From: a candidate division FCPU426 bacterium
Lineage (GTDB): Bacteria > Oederibacteriota > Muellerivitia > Muellerivitales > DAHXKG01
Length of the DNA: 64,000 nt
Assembly (NCBI GenBank): GCA_027366525.1
Contig: DAHXKG010000005.1
Span: forward strand, 128,575-192,574
Direction of reading: 5' to 3'
Positions 1 through 8,633 of this stretch are shown piece after piece; position 1 is the stretch's first letter; each line of letters starts with the position of its first letter. The notes under the pieces were generated by a model that was not told where the DNA came from, did no database searches, and saw only the letters and a list, made by a program, of their open reading frames with translations. The translations under genes and the position numbers were made by a program.

Positions 1-461
1 TCTCCCACAAGGATTGGGGCACAACCCGTAAGTGGGCCTGCATCATGCTCATTAATCCAGCAATTAAAAAGCTTTTTCCCGTCATGATCCCAGAACAAAA
101 CCGACCAGCCAATTCCACGTAAAGCACAGGTGCCTTTGAAATCTTTTTCCCAGTTTTCAAATGAACCAAAATCAAGAATTATTTGTTTGCCTAGCTTGGA
201 ATTAAGATCAAAAGCTTGAGAGTTTTTGGATAAATTACTAAAGTATAGTTCATGCAAGCGCATTCCATTAAATTCCCATCCAAATCGTCTTTTTAGTTCA
301 GCATAGGCTGGTGATCCAATTTCAGAATTTTTAAGCATATCGAGAACTTTATTGGTATTGGCAACATAGCCTTCATAAAGCTTGAAATGGTTTTTTAAAA
401 GCGTTTCACTTAAGCCAGTAATGCCTATAAGCGTTGAAAAGTTTTTTGCCTCATAAGCCAT
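1..461 (-). CDS. Fe/Mn-type superoxide dismutase, N-terminal part (cut by window edge)
   Basis: An open frame begins at ATG 461 (minus strand) and runs off the window start after 153 codons, so the C-terminal part is missing. The start has a good ribosome site, AGGAGC, 7 bases upstream. The protein opens MAYEAKNFSTLIG and contains NHFKLYEGYV (first metal-ligand His and the active-site Tyr region of Fe/Mn SODs) and MRLHELYFSNL (second ligand His). It then has a Trp-rich stretch, RGIGWSVLFWDHDG. The last two ligands (DxWEH) would lie just beyond the edge; the visible end, CAPILVG, is what normally precedes them. Family role: dismutation of superoxide to H2O2 and O2 in the cytoplasm. Whether Fe or Mn is bound cannot be told. 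Confidence 0.85.
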   Translation of the reverse strand, partial: MAYEAKNFSTLIGITGLSETLLKNHFKLYEGYVANTNKVLDMLKNSEIGSPAYAELKRRFGWEFNGMRLHELYFSNLSKNSQAFDLNSKLGKQIILDFGSFENWEKDFKGTCALRGIGWSVLFWDHDGKKLFNCWINEHDAGPLTGCAPILVG

Positions 462-500
462 AAGATAGCTCCTTGAATTTTATTTTGAAAATACCCCTGT

Positions 501-530
501 ATAGTAATGTAAGATCTCTACCAATAGCAA
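501..530 (-). promoter_or_regulatory. Candidate promoter for the superoxide dismutase gene
   Basis: Read on the minus strand: TTGCTA (-35, 525-530), 18-base spacer, TACTAT (-10, 501-506). It lies about 40 bases upstream of the SOD start. The match to the sigma-70 consensus is moderate. Confidence 0.4.
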
Positions 531-675
531 GATTGAATATGATATTATCTTTGTTGAAAGTCCCAATTTTATTGAGAAATTAGGGTATTAAAGTAAGGTC
601 AATCCTCTAAGTGGAACATGTGATTTTTATTGTTAAATACATAACACTTTTAAAAAATTTCAAGACGAGTTAGAG

Positions 676-3666
676 GTGAGCGTGCTAAAAAAAAATTCTT
701 GGTTGGGAATATTTATCATTGCCATGTTGACATTAATTCCGGAAGGAGTTTTGGCTCAAATGGCAGTGACAGTTACCAATAATAGTGGAAGTGTAAGTGT
801 TGCGGGAAGTCTTGGTGAAGCGGTGTCGGAAATTAACGGATATAGCGGAGGTGGTAATATTGTTTTAGCTATTTCACCCAATGCCCCAATTACGTTGAAT
901 CAACCGCTACCTGCTTCAGAAAGTGTTACATTTTTAGGAACCAGTACAGATTCTACACTAACAATGATTGGTGAAAATGAGTCAACGGCTACCAGTAATT
1001 TTTCAAACAATTTAAGATTAGATTCAGGAATGACTTTTAATTTTGAAAATGATGGTAGCGGAGGGGTGGGGCAATTGGATTGTATGGTTACAGTAGGCAC
1101 CAACTTAAGTGTGGAAGCGAATACCGCGTTAACCATTCTTGCCGCGGATGGGACAACCGGAAGCGCGGCGGGTAGTGCAGTATTAGGCGTAAATGATTCA
1201 AGCATATTGAATAATTCAAATTCAATGTTTTTAAAAGGTGGTACTGGCGGTGAAAATACGTCTGGAACTGGAGGCGCAGGAGGGGATGCAAGTATACAAA
1301 CTGTTATCTTGAATTTTTCTGGAAGTGATTCTCAAGTTAATTTAATGGGTGGAAACGGTGGTATTGGGGCCACGACAGGAATAGGTGGCAATGCATCGAT
1401 CGTGGGCGCTCAATTAACATTTTTAGGAAGTTCAAATGAAGTCACCCTTTCTGCGGGCAATGGTGAACTGGGTGGTAGTGCCGGGATAACATTGGATTTA
1501 TTTTCTACTTCTGAAAATTCAAATAATTTAAGCATTCTAAGTGGATCCGGCATACAAAATTCTGGTAATGCCACTGGATCGATTTCTGCAATTTTTCTAA
1601 CTGGAAATTTAAATAAAATTCTTATTCAAGGAGCCATCGGCGGCAATGGTGGTAATGCTGCGTTGACTAGTAATTCTGCGATTTTATCGAATAGTTCAAA
1701 TGGAATTCTTATTCTTGGTGGAAATACCAATAGTAATGGAATTGGCGGAAGTGCTTGGGTTTCCATAGGAACCGTTGAACTATCAGGATCATCAAATTTA
1801 ATAGATTCAATGGGTGGCTCAGGAACTACAGGTGGAAGTGTATCTATGATGCTTGGGAAGCTTACATTGGAGAACTCTCAGGATGACCTAAATATATTAG
1901 GGGGGACAGGCACCTCCCAAGAGGGAAATGCATATGTTACCGTTGGTACGTTTCAAGGCGATGGCGTTGTAACTATTTTAGGAGCGAATCCAGAATTTCA
2001 AATTAGCTCTGGAAATTTTTCAGGAACGATCAATGGAAATTGCAATTTGATAAAAGTGGGAAATGGAATACTCGATTTAAATGGGATTAATACTTATTCG
2101 GGAGGTACAACAGTTAGTGATGGGACGTTAGTAATCGGCACCTCCGGAAACATCGATTCGAAAATTACGAGCAATTTGACACTGGCGGCGGCAGGCGAAG
2201 TACAAGGTGTGGGGACAATTGCGGGCTCAGTGGTAAATAATGGTTTGGTGGTTCCAGGCAATGGCATATCCGGAACCCTTACAACGGAAAGTTATAATCA
2301 AAACACCAGCGGAGTTCTTGGCATCAATATTACTCCAAGCCAAGAGACGGAGTTAAGTGTTACCAATACGGCACAATTAAATGGAACGCTGGCGGCAACG
2401 ATTATTGGTAATTTTGGAATTCGGTATAATTTTACGTTATTATCGGCTAAATCAGTAACCGGCGAATTCACGAATCTTCAAATCGAAAATCCAATTGGAT
2501 TTAGCACTTCATTAATTTATGATTCCAATTCGGTTGTTTTAATGATGGATCGTTTAAATGCAAATTTTGATCAGTTTGCTCAAACACCCAATGAGTTATC
2601 GGTTGCCCAAGTTTTAAATCAACAAATACCCACGGCGAGTGGTAATTTACTGTCGGAAATGAATCAAATTTATGTACTCAATGGACAATCAACCATTTTA
2701 AGTCAACTTTCTGGATCAATTTATACGGTAGTACCAGAGGTTGAAATGGAGAATATTCAATCACAAATCGATACCTTGCTGCAACATTTAAGCAATAGAC
2801 TGTCTCAAAATTTGGCTGGCTCAAATTTTCAACATCAGAGTGGTTTAGATGGATACTGGGTGAGTAATTTAGATAATTTTGGAACGATATTGGGTAATGC
2901 TAATGTTTCGAAATATGAAACATTTCAATATAGTCTGATGGCAGGTTATGATTGGCGGTTTCATGAAAATTTATTGGGAACGGCGTTGGGATACCAACAT
3001 GCAATCATGAACTCATCAGACCTGTCTGGTGGATCAGCTAACATGGAGGCCTGGATCAATGATTTTTATGGAAGTCATACATTCGGATGGTTTTCTTTAA
3101 ACGGAATAGTTGGATATGGATTCAATCACTATCAGATCGTGCGGAGCATTTCAATCGGTAATTTAATAAATGGAAATTTAGATGGCTATCAATTAGTTAC
3201 CAATTGGAATATTTTAACTCAATTCAAAATTAACCAACTCAATTTTGAACCAATATTGGGTGTTCAATACAGCTATATTTCAACATCACCCACGGAAGAA
3301 ACAGGGGGGCAAAGTTTTGATTTAATTGTTCCGAGTGAGCACGTTAATTCATTGCGTCCATTTTTAGGGATTTTGATTAAATCGAGTTTCAAAATATTAG
3401 CCACTGAGTTTATTCCCTCGATCAAAATTACAGCATATAAAGAAGCGATTCCTCAAGGGAATCAAGAATTAATGGCGTTTGCTGCGGCGCCGAACGAGAT
3501 GTTTGGGGTTTATGGCATTAATCCCCCTACGCTTATTGCGAGCATAGAGGCTGGTATGAACATCATCGTCACCCCATCCAGTCAAATTCAATTAAGTTAT
3601 GAAGGAATATTAAGTGCAACTGAAAACCTCAACGGGATTTTGGGATCATTTGAATTAAAATTCTAA
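676..3666 (+). CDS. Autotransporter (type V secretion) protein with beta-helical passenger
   Basis: About 996 residues. An N-terminal signal peptide (charged start, hydrophobic IFIIAMLTLIP, cleavage near VLAQ) is followed by a Gly/Ser/Asn-rich passenger up to about residue 650. The passenger has many GGxG turns and beta-strand repeats typical of a right-handed beta-helix. Near residues 460-495 there is a passenger-associated repeat, GNGILDLNGINTYSGGTT. The last ~290 residues look like an autotransporter beta-barrel (DGYWVSNLDNFG, MAGYDWRFHENL) and end in phenylalanine (FELKF), as expected for BamA-dependent outer-membrane insertion. GTG 676 or GTG 682 may be the start; 682 sits 5 bases after AGAGG and looks better placed. 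No protease or adhesin motif was recognised. A degenerate insertion sequence begins 3 bases after the stop and has not damaged the gene. Confidence 0.85.
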   Translation: MSVLKKNSWLGIFIIAMLTLIPEGVLAQMAVTVTNNSGSVSVAGSLGEAVSEINGYSGGGNIVLAISPNAPITLNQPLPASESVTFLGTSTDSTLTMIGENESTATSNFSNNLRLDSGMTFNFENDGSGGVGQLDCMVTVGTNLSVEANTALTILAADGTTGSAAGSAVLGVNDSSILNNSNSMFLKGGTGGENTSGTGGAGGDASIQTVILNFSGSDSQVNLMGGNGGIGATTGIGGNASIVGAQLTFLGSSNEVTLSAGNGELGGSAGITLDLFSTSENSNNLSILSGSGIQNSGNATGSISAIFLTGNLNKILIQGAIGGNGGNAALTSNSAILSNSSNGILILGGNTNSNGIGGSAWVSIGTVELSGSSNLIDSMGGSGTTGGSVSMMLGKLTLENSQDDLNILGGTGTSQEGNAYVTVGTFQGDGVVTILGANPEFQISSGNFSGTINGNCNLIKVGNGILDLNGINTYSGGTTVSDGTLVIGTSGNIDSKITSNLTLAAAGEVQGVGTIAGSVVNNGLVVPGNGISGTLTTESYNQNTSGVLGINITPSQETELSVTNTAQLNGTLAATIIGNFGIRYNFTLLSAKSVTGEFTNLQIENPIGFSTSLIYDSNSVVLMMDRLNANFDQFAQTPNELSVAQVLNQQIPTASGNLLSEMNQIYVLNGQSTILSQLSGSIYTVVPEVEMENIQSQIDTLLQHLSNRLSQNLAGSNFQHQSGLDGYWVSNLDNFGTILGNANVSKYETFQYSLMAGYDWRFHENLLGTALGYQHAIMNSSDLSGGSANMEAWINDFYGSHTFGWFSLNGIVGYGFNHYQIVRSISIGNLINGNLDGYQLVTNWNILTQFKINQLNFEPILGVQYSYISTSPTEETGGQSFDLIVPSEHVNSLRPFLGILIKSSFKILATEFIPSIKITAYKEAIPQGNQELMAFAAAPNEMFGVYGINPPTLIASIEAGMNIIVTPSSQIQLSYEGILSATENLNGILGSFELKF

Positions 3667-3669
3667 TTT

Positions 3670-3694
3670 CTAGGTGACAAACGTCAGATCATCG
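3670..3694 (+). repeat. Left terminal inverted repeat of the decayed IS
   Basis: 25 bases beginning CTAGGTGACAAACG. It matches the reverse complement of 4826-4850 with 3 mismatches. Confidence 0.75.
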
Positions 3695-3744
3695 GTAACA
3701 CCATAATACACCAGATCATCGTGCATAGCAGAAGGCTAAAACTA

Positions 3745-4803
3745 CCTGCTGTGCGAGGCTCCCCTTAGTGTATCTGTAGTCATATTCTTCAACTTTGATA
3801 CCATCATGAATGATTTCTAGTTTCTGCCTGTGGACATTCGTCGTTCCAACCACATACTCATGTGTCAGTCCTTGCAGCGGTGTTCTTCCATGGATCTTGC
3901 TAAACGGTATCGACTATTTTGTTGGCTCTCCCATTTCAAGGATCCCTTGAACAAGGTGTTTTCGGTGCGATTGGTTTTATTCAGGAATTTTTGTTGGTAA
4001 TGGTCATTGAATTTCTCCACTACACCATTGTGCCAGGGTTCCCTCATTGGAATAAACCACAGATCAATCTTTTGATGCAAACACAGCCGGATCAAAGATC
4101 CCATTCCGCGGATAGGTGGGATTTCCACAAAACTCCTGAGCATTATCTATCTGCAGATTTTGTGATACCCTAAACGTTTCCAAATGCCCCAAAAGGCATC
4201 AAAAACACTTTGTCCTTCACGTCTGGACGAGGCTTGGACCAAAACGCCCGGTAGCCAAATCCACTACGTTTAAACTGTAAAACCGTGGTCTTCCCAACAA
4301 GAAATTAGGTCCAATCCAATCGGTTTGCTGGGCTTCATTGACACTGTGGCCTAAAAGTTTCGGATAAGGTGTTCCTTTGGCCTGATACGTCCAGTACGAC
4401 GATTAGGTTAACTCGTTTCGCCTGAGGATCCGGTCAACTGTACTTGCTGACGGTAAGAATTCAATACCTAAATCAGCCAACTCTCCCAGAATGGCTTGGG
4501 TTTCACAGAACAATATTTGGTTGTAGAGCTGGAGGTGAACCAGTTTAACGATTCTTTCAATTTCGTCCGAAGTCCGATCCGGATAATTTTTTCGAGCCCT
4601 CAGTTTTTAGACATACCAATATTCTTTATTGATTTGATAACGTTTAAGCCATTTATAAAACCACTGACGGGATCGCCCGAGCGACTGATAAATCACTACT
4701 GGAGTTTCTTCTTCCAAATACCTTTGAAGGGCTTATTTTTGAATATTTTCTTTGTTTTCCCTTCTGAATATCTCCTTTCAAGAGATATCAGAAGTATATT
4801 CAT
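3745..4803 (-). pseudogene. Transposase pseudogene, DDE integrase-core type (IS481/ISNCY-like)
   Basis: Joining minus-strand frames gives a recognisable integrase-type transposase broken by stops and frameshifts. From about 4735 downward one frame reads a helix-turn-helix part (IYQSLGRSRQWFYKWLKRY), then QAKGTPYPKLLGHSVNEA and the first catalytic Asp in QQTDWIGP, interrupted by three in-frame stops. A shift near 4190-4220 leads to LQIDNAQEFCGNPTYP (second Asp). A further shift near 4090 leads to WFIPMREPWHNGVVEKFN (catalytic Glu). Another near 3870 leads to TPLQGLTHEYVVGTTNVH. All three DDE residues remain, but at least three frame breaks plus stops make it non-functional. It was probably about 340 residues with a start near 4803. 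Confidence 0.85.
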
Positions 4804-4825
4804 CCGGTGTCTACAACCGAGTGCA

Positions 4826-4850
4826 CGATGATGTGACGTTTATCATCTAG
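4826..4850 (-). repeat. Right terminal inverted repeat of the decayed IS
   Basis: Reverse complement begins CTAGATGATAAACGTCAC, matching the left end at 22 of 25 bases. The bases just outside (to 4858) recur at 5881-5893. Confidence 0.75.
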
Positions 4851-4925
4851 GAGTATTTAAAAACGCAAGGTCATTTTAAAAAAATTGGATGAAATGGGTT
4901 GTGTTTAAGATTCCAAAACTCGAAT

Positions 4926-5600
4926 TTAATGCATAAAGTTTAAATCGTCTAATTGTTTTAAAATCTCTGTTCCCTCTACTGGATCAATTACATGAAAGGT
5001 ATTGGTTTTTTTGTGCCAATAATGGACGGTGGAATCTTTAATATTAAACCACATTCCATGAAGCATGAGGTTGCCAGCAGTGATTGCTTGGTTGACGATA
5101 TCATAACTTTGCAGATGATTTAATTGTAAAATGATATTTTGGCGCGAAAGTTCGTCAATTTGTTCGGATTCAGAAAGGTGTTTTTGAGTCGATGTTAAGT
5201 AGTTGTGAAGCGAATCCGCATATTGTAACCAGTTACGCAAGTAGGGGTATTGAAGAGATTGTCTCCCATGAAAGATTGCTTTCATAGCTCCGCAATCGGA
5301 ATGGCCACAAATGATGATATGTGAAACTTTTAGAGTATGAAGGGCAAATTCTATTGCAGCAAGGACAGACTCATTCAGGGATGCCAAATTAGAGGGAGGG
5401 ACAAGATTGCCCACATTGCGTATAACAAATAGATCGCCTGGATCGGTTGAAGCAAAAACATTAACGGCTACGCGAGAATCAGAGCAAGCAATAAATAAAG
5501 CATCGGGTTTTTGTCCAAGAGCTAATTGAGCAAAGGTGTCTTTTATTTGCTCTCGGACGTTTTGATGAAAATTAATGATTCCTTTAATAAGCTTGCGCAT
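4926..5600 (-). CDS. Beta-class carbonic anhydrase
   Basis: 224 residues. It interconverts CO2 and bicarbonate in the cytoplasm. The zinc ligands of the beta class are present: Cys39 in ACSDSR, His100 and Cys103 in CGHSDCGAMKAI. The Asp41/Arg43 catalytic dyad (SDSR) is also present, as are the conserved RNVGNLVPP and family-typical spacing. The length matches the family. It is transcribed toward the IS remnant and stands alone. Its start lies about 130 bases from the divergently oriented tRNA-Leu. Bicarbonate is a substrate for fatty-acid and purine synthesis, both encoded elsewhere in the window, but no physical link is seen. Confidence 0.93.
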   Translation of the reverse strand: MRKLIKGIINFHQNVREQIKDTFAQLALGQKPDALFIACSDSRVAVNVFASTDPGDLFVIRNVGNLVPPSNLASLNESVLAAIEFALHTLKVSHIIICGHSDCGAMKAIFHGRQSLQYPYLRNWLQYADSLHNYLTSTQKHLSESEQIDELSRQNIILQLNHLQSYDIVNQAITAGNLMLHGMWFNIKDSTVHYWHKKTNTFHVIDPVEGTEILKQLDDLNFMH

Positions 5601-5671
5601 TTAAGTTGTCTTTTTTTAATTTACTTAGTTTATTTTGAAATTTCAAGCAATTACTTTCGAAATTAAACATA

Positions 5672-5699
5672 TTGACATTCTTGGTCTTTTTTTTAGAAT
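5672..5699 (+). promoter_or_regulatory. Promoter of tRNA-Leu
   Basis: Exact TTGACA (5672-5677), 16-base spacer, TAGAAT (5694-5699), ending 33 bases before the tRNA. It is a strong sigma-70-type match in the right place. Confidence 0.7.
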
Positions 5700-5732
5700 G
5701 AAGCTCCTTCCAAATTAATTGGCTATTTATAA

Positions 5733-5818
5733 GCCGGAGTGGCGAAATGGCAGACGCAGTAGACTCAAAATCTACCGGTGGCAACACCATGTCGGTTCAA
5801 GTCCGACCTCCGGCACCA
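5733..5818 (+). tRNA. tRNA-Leu (anticodon CAA)
   Basis: The acceptor stem GCCGGAG pairs with CTCCGGC. Anticodon stem GTAGA/TCTAC encloses loop CTCAAAA, giving anticodon CAA (reads UUG). There is a long class II variable arm (CGGTGGCAACACCATG), T-loop GGTTCAAGTCC and an encoded 3' CCA. A good promoter lies just upstream. Confidence 0.95.
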
Positions 5819-5880
5819 TAGTTGGGTTTTTAAGTAAAAAACGCTTCGAATTAACTGTATATTTGTTTTTTATCATACTA

Positions 5881-5904
5881 AAATACTCCTAGAAGATGAG
5901 TATT
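5881..5904. repeat. Short inverted repeat upstream of the TPR gene, with similarity to the IS flank
   Basis: AATACTC (5882-5888) and GAGTATT (5898-5904) form a dyad around a 9-base centre. The left part, AAATACTCCTAGA (5881-5893), is identical to the reverse complement of 4846-4858 at the right IS junction. It could be a protein-binding site or a relic of IS activity; function unknown. Confidence 0.35.
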
Positions 5905-5954
5905 CTTAGTCTTGATGTTTATAAAGTTTTAAGTGAAAAGTGTGATCAATATTT

Positions 5955-8609
5955 ATGGATGGGTTTGCGGCACAAGATAAAAAAATAGTTGTAAAGATGG
6001 CACATATCTATTCCCAAGAAGAAAAATGGGATAAAGCGATAGAGGAATATAAAAAGCTTTTAATTTTAGATCCAAACGACCTCAACATTCAAAGTATGCT
6101 TGGGGATATGTATTTGAAGAATGGATCGATTTCTGAAGCATATACAATTTATGTAAAGTTGAGAAATGTTTATAATGCTATGGGAGACCAAGATAAGATT
6201 AGTAATATAAATAAAAAAATTTCATTGTTGGAGTCATCTGAATTGAGCATGGACGCACAAAATTTACAATCAACGATTCGGCTTACCCAAAAAGCTGATC
6301 AAGAAATAGAAAATGGCCAATGGGGTTCTGCAGCAGAGATTTTAAATCAGATTTTAAAAATTGAACCAGATAATTTAAGCGCTTTACAAAAACTTGCTAT
6401 TGTTATGGAATCCAAGGGTGAGAAGCAAGAGGCGGCAAAGCAATATGTAGCATTGGGTTCTGAATTTTCTAAAAATCGCCTTTATAAGAAAGCTCAGGAA
6501 GTATTTCAAAAAGCTTTAGAATTGAATTCGGAGCAATTGCAAGCTCGAATTGAACTTGCACAAATTTATAGTAAGCAAGGCATGGAAAGTGATGCCAAAA
6601 AAGAATTTTTAAATTTAGCTGAAACCTACTTAAAATTGGATGATTTTGAAAAAGCTCAACAATTTGCGAATAAAGCAATCGAATTTAAAAGTATTGAAGC
6701 CCACTATGTTCTAGGTGTTATTTATTATTTTCGACAAATGTATGCGGAAGCTAAAATCGAATTGGAAGAACTTCTTCGATTTAAGATTAATCACATTGGA
6801 GCTCTTGCACATTTAGCAAGAATTTTTTTACAACAAAAACAATTTGATAAGGCATGGGAGCAAATTCAAAAAGCTCAAAAAAATGAAAAAAATAATGTTT
6901 ATGTTTTAGAGGCTCTGGTGGATTATTATTTTCATAAAGGGATGACGAAAGAAACCACAGATGCCTTCGAAGAATTTATTCAACAAGCATTTGATAAAAA
7001 GGAATTTAAAGAGATTAGTCGAAATATTAAAATGTTTAATATGATTGAATTAACGAACCCGTCTTCGTATGAAAAAATAGCTCAAGCGTTTGAGCAATTG
7101 GGGAAAATGCAAGAAACGGAACAGTATTATTTAAAGGCCAAGCAATTACTGGGAGATACAAGCAATAAAATAGAATCGCTTGCACAGGGAAAAATATCGG
7201 GAACCAATGCGGAATCCAAAACAAATACAGTACAGAAAGAAATCATTCCACCCGAGACTAAAAAAGCCGCTATTGAATCTAATTCCTTAAACAAGAATTT
7301 GGAGACGTTAGTAGTGGATTTAGAAGTCGACTCGGAGATAAAGGAGAGATCGGCAAGTCCCAAAGCCGAAGTTACTCCTGCCCCAGAAGTGGTTTTTAAG
7401 GAGTCAAGCTCTAAAAATAGTGAAGTAGATGCCGAGATAACCATTCAAATGGGTATTGCGGATAATTATCTTAAACAAGAGCTGATTGAAGAAGCCATCG
7501 ACATGTATCAACAAATTTTAGAGAAATTTCCACATCGAGAAGACGTCCGTTTAAAATTAAATTCGGCATATACACTTTATGTCAAAAGTGGCGAACGTAT
7601 TCTAGACGCGTTAGAATCTGAAAAACGGAAAAAAGAATTGGAGGAACAACGCGTAAAAGCCGAAATTGAAAAGAAGGCCAAAGAAGAAGTTGAACGAAAA
7701 ATCAGAGCCGATGTAGAAAGAAAGGCTCGCGAAGAAGCCGTAAAAACCGCTGAAAATGAATTGCGTCAACGTCGAGAGCTTGAGGCAATGACCAAGCGTG
7801 CTCAGGAAGAAGCAGATCGACGAATCAAAGAAGAAACGGAAAAACGAGCTCGGGCTGAATTCGAAAAAAAACGTGGAGAAGACGAACAAAGAGTAAAAAT
7901 CGAACTTGAAAAACGTGTTCAAGCTGAATTGGAAAAAAAACGCAAAGAAGAGGAACAGCGGGCAAAAATCGAACTCGAACAACGCGTTCAAGTTGAATTG
8001 GAAAAAAAACGCAAAGAGGAAGAACAGAGAGCAAAAATCGAACTTGAAAAGCGTGTTCAAGCTGAATTGGAAAAAAAACGTAAAGAGGACGAACAAAAGG
8101 CAAAATTGGAACTTGAAAAACGCGTTCAAGAAGAAACAGAAAAAAGACTTCGCGAAGAATTAGAAAAGAAAAAACGATCCGACAATATGGGAACTAGTTT
8201 GAAAGAATTAGGCGCTAAGAAAAAAACAGATTCAAATCTGAATGTTTCGAGCAAAACCAGTTCACCTAAATCCAAAGAACTTGCGGAAGAACCGAAAGAT
8301 GAGTTTATGACAATTGCAGTAGCAGATATCTATTTGCGTCAAGGGCTCTATTCAGAAGCAATGAAAATTTGCAAAAGCATTATGATTACAGAGCCGGATA
8401 ACTTTGAGGCCAAGAAGAAGCTTGAGGAAATCGAAATGTTGATGAAGTCTAAGGGTTTGGAACCCCTAGAAAAAAAATCGGTTATGCAGGCGATTAATGT
8501 ATCGGCCGAAAAACAAACGGTGGTATCTCCAGCTAAAGCAGATTCTGTAAAATCGGCGGAAAAAGAAAACTACACTAAAAAGAAGTCAGGAAAAGTCGGA
8601 TATGTCTGA
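5955..8609 (+). CDS. TPR / long coiled-coil protein
   Basis: 884 residues with no signal peptide or membrane segment, so probably cytoplasmic. Residues 1-400 are tandem tetratricopeptide repeats (for example WDKAIEEYKKLLILDPND). Residues 490-545 form another TPR block. Residues ~550-745 are a highly charged Lys/Glu/Arg coiled coil built partly from 23-residue repeats. The C-terminal ~60 residues hold a final TPR-like unit (TIAVADIYLRQGLYSEA), a motif I have seen in TPR proteins of deltaproteobacteria and related groups. It is followed after 24 bases by an ExeA-like ATPase, so the two are likely cotranscribed. Such a scaffold suggests assembly or positioning of a complex; the partner is unknown. 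The start ATG has only a weak ribosome site. Confidence 0.8.
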   Translation: MDGFAAQDKKIVVKMAHIYSQEEKWDKAIEEYKKLLILDPNDLNIQSMLGDMYLKNGSISEAYTIYVKLRNVYNAMGDQDKISNINKKISLLESSELSMDAQNLQSTIRLTQKADQEIENGQWGSAAEILNQILKIEPDNLSALQKLAIVMESKGEKQEAAKQYVALGSEFSKNRLYKKAQEVFQKALELNSEQLQARIELAQIYSKQGMESDAKKEFLNLAETYLKLDDFEKAQQFANKAIEFKSIEAHYVLGVIYYFRQMYAEAKIELEELLRFKINHIGALAHLARIFLQQKQFDKAWEQIQKAQKNEKNNVYVLEALVDYYFHKGMTKETTDAFEEFIQQAFDKKEFKEISRNIKMFNMIELTNPSSYEKIAQAFEQLGKMQETEQYYLKAKQLLGDTSNKIESLAQGKISGTNAESKTNTVQKEIIPPETKKAAIESNSLNKNLETLVVDLEVDSEIKERSASPKAEVTPAPEVVFKESSSKNSEVDAEITIQMGIADNYLKQELIEEAIDMYQQILEKFPHREDVRLKLNSAYTLYVKSGERILDALESEKRKKELEEQRVKAEIEKKAKEEVERKIRADVERKAREEAVKTAENELRQRRELEAMTKRAQEEADRRIKEETEKRARAEFEKKRGEDEQRVKIELEKRVQAELEKKRKEEEQRAKIELEQRVQVELEKKRKEEEQRAKIELEKRVQAELEKKRKEDEQKAKLELEKRVQEETEKRLREELEKKKRSDNMGTSLKELGAKKKTDSNLNVSSKTSSPKSKELAEEPKDEFMTIAVADIYLRQGLYSEAMKICKSIMITEPDNFEAKKKLEEIEMLMKSKGLEPLEKKSVMQAINVSAEKQTVVSPAKADSVKSAEKENYTKKKSGKVGYV
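7862..8137 (+). repeat. Four 69-base tandem repeats encoding a 23-residue coiled-coil unit
   Basis: Units begin near 7862, 7931, 8000 and 8069, exactly 69 bases apart. Each encodes a variant of KKRKEEEQRAKIELEKRVQA plus three residues. The copies differ mostly by single-base changes. They lie inside the TPR/coiled-coil gene and preserve its frame, so copy number can change by recombination without breaking the protein. Confidence 0.85.
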
Positions 8610-8633
8610 TATTGGTTTCCATAGGAGCGGTGA

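Larger units (their letters stand above)
3670..4850. mobile_element. Decayed insertion sequence (about 1.18 kb) with terminal inverted repeats
   Basis: The ends carry matching inverted repeats: 3670-3694 (CTAGGTGACAAACGTCAG...) and the reverse complement of 4826-4850 (CTAGATGATAAACGTCAC...), identical at 22 of 25 positions. Between them lies a broken DDE transposase on the minus strand. The stretch is visibly richer in G and C than its surroundings, consistent with foreign origin. No clear target-site duplication was found next to the repeats. It lies between the autotransporter and the carbonic anhydrase genes and disrupts neither. Confidence 0.8.

Noticed and set aside
3919-4831. Two + strand frames (84 and 111 codons) in the IS remnant
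   Set aside because: They are antisense to the decayed transposase and resemble nothing.
5584-5790. 68-codon minus-strand frame at the tRNA-Leu
   Set aside because: Its N-terminal half is the antisense of tRNA-Leu and the rest is the promoter region; no ribosome site.
7611-8129. 172-codon minus-strand frame rich in Phe and Leu
   Set aside because: It is the exact antisense of the Lys/Glu coiled-coil repeats; AAA and GAA codons read as TTT and TTC. No ribosome site.
7862-8137. Regular repeats that could suggest a CRISPR array
   Set aside because: Unit is 69 bases with no unique spacers, inside a gene, and in frame as a 23-residue protein repeat. No cas genes.
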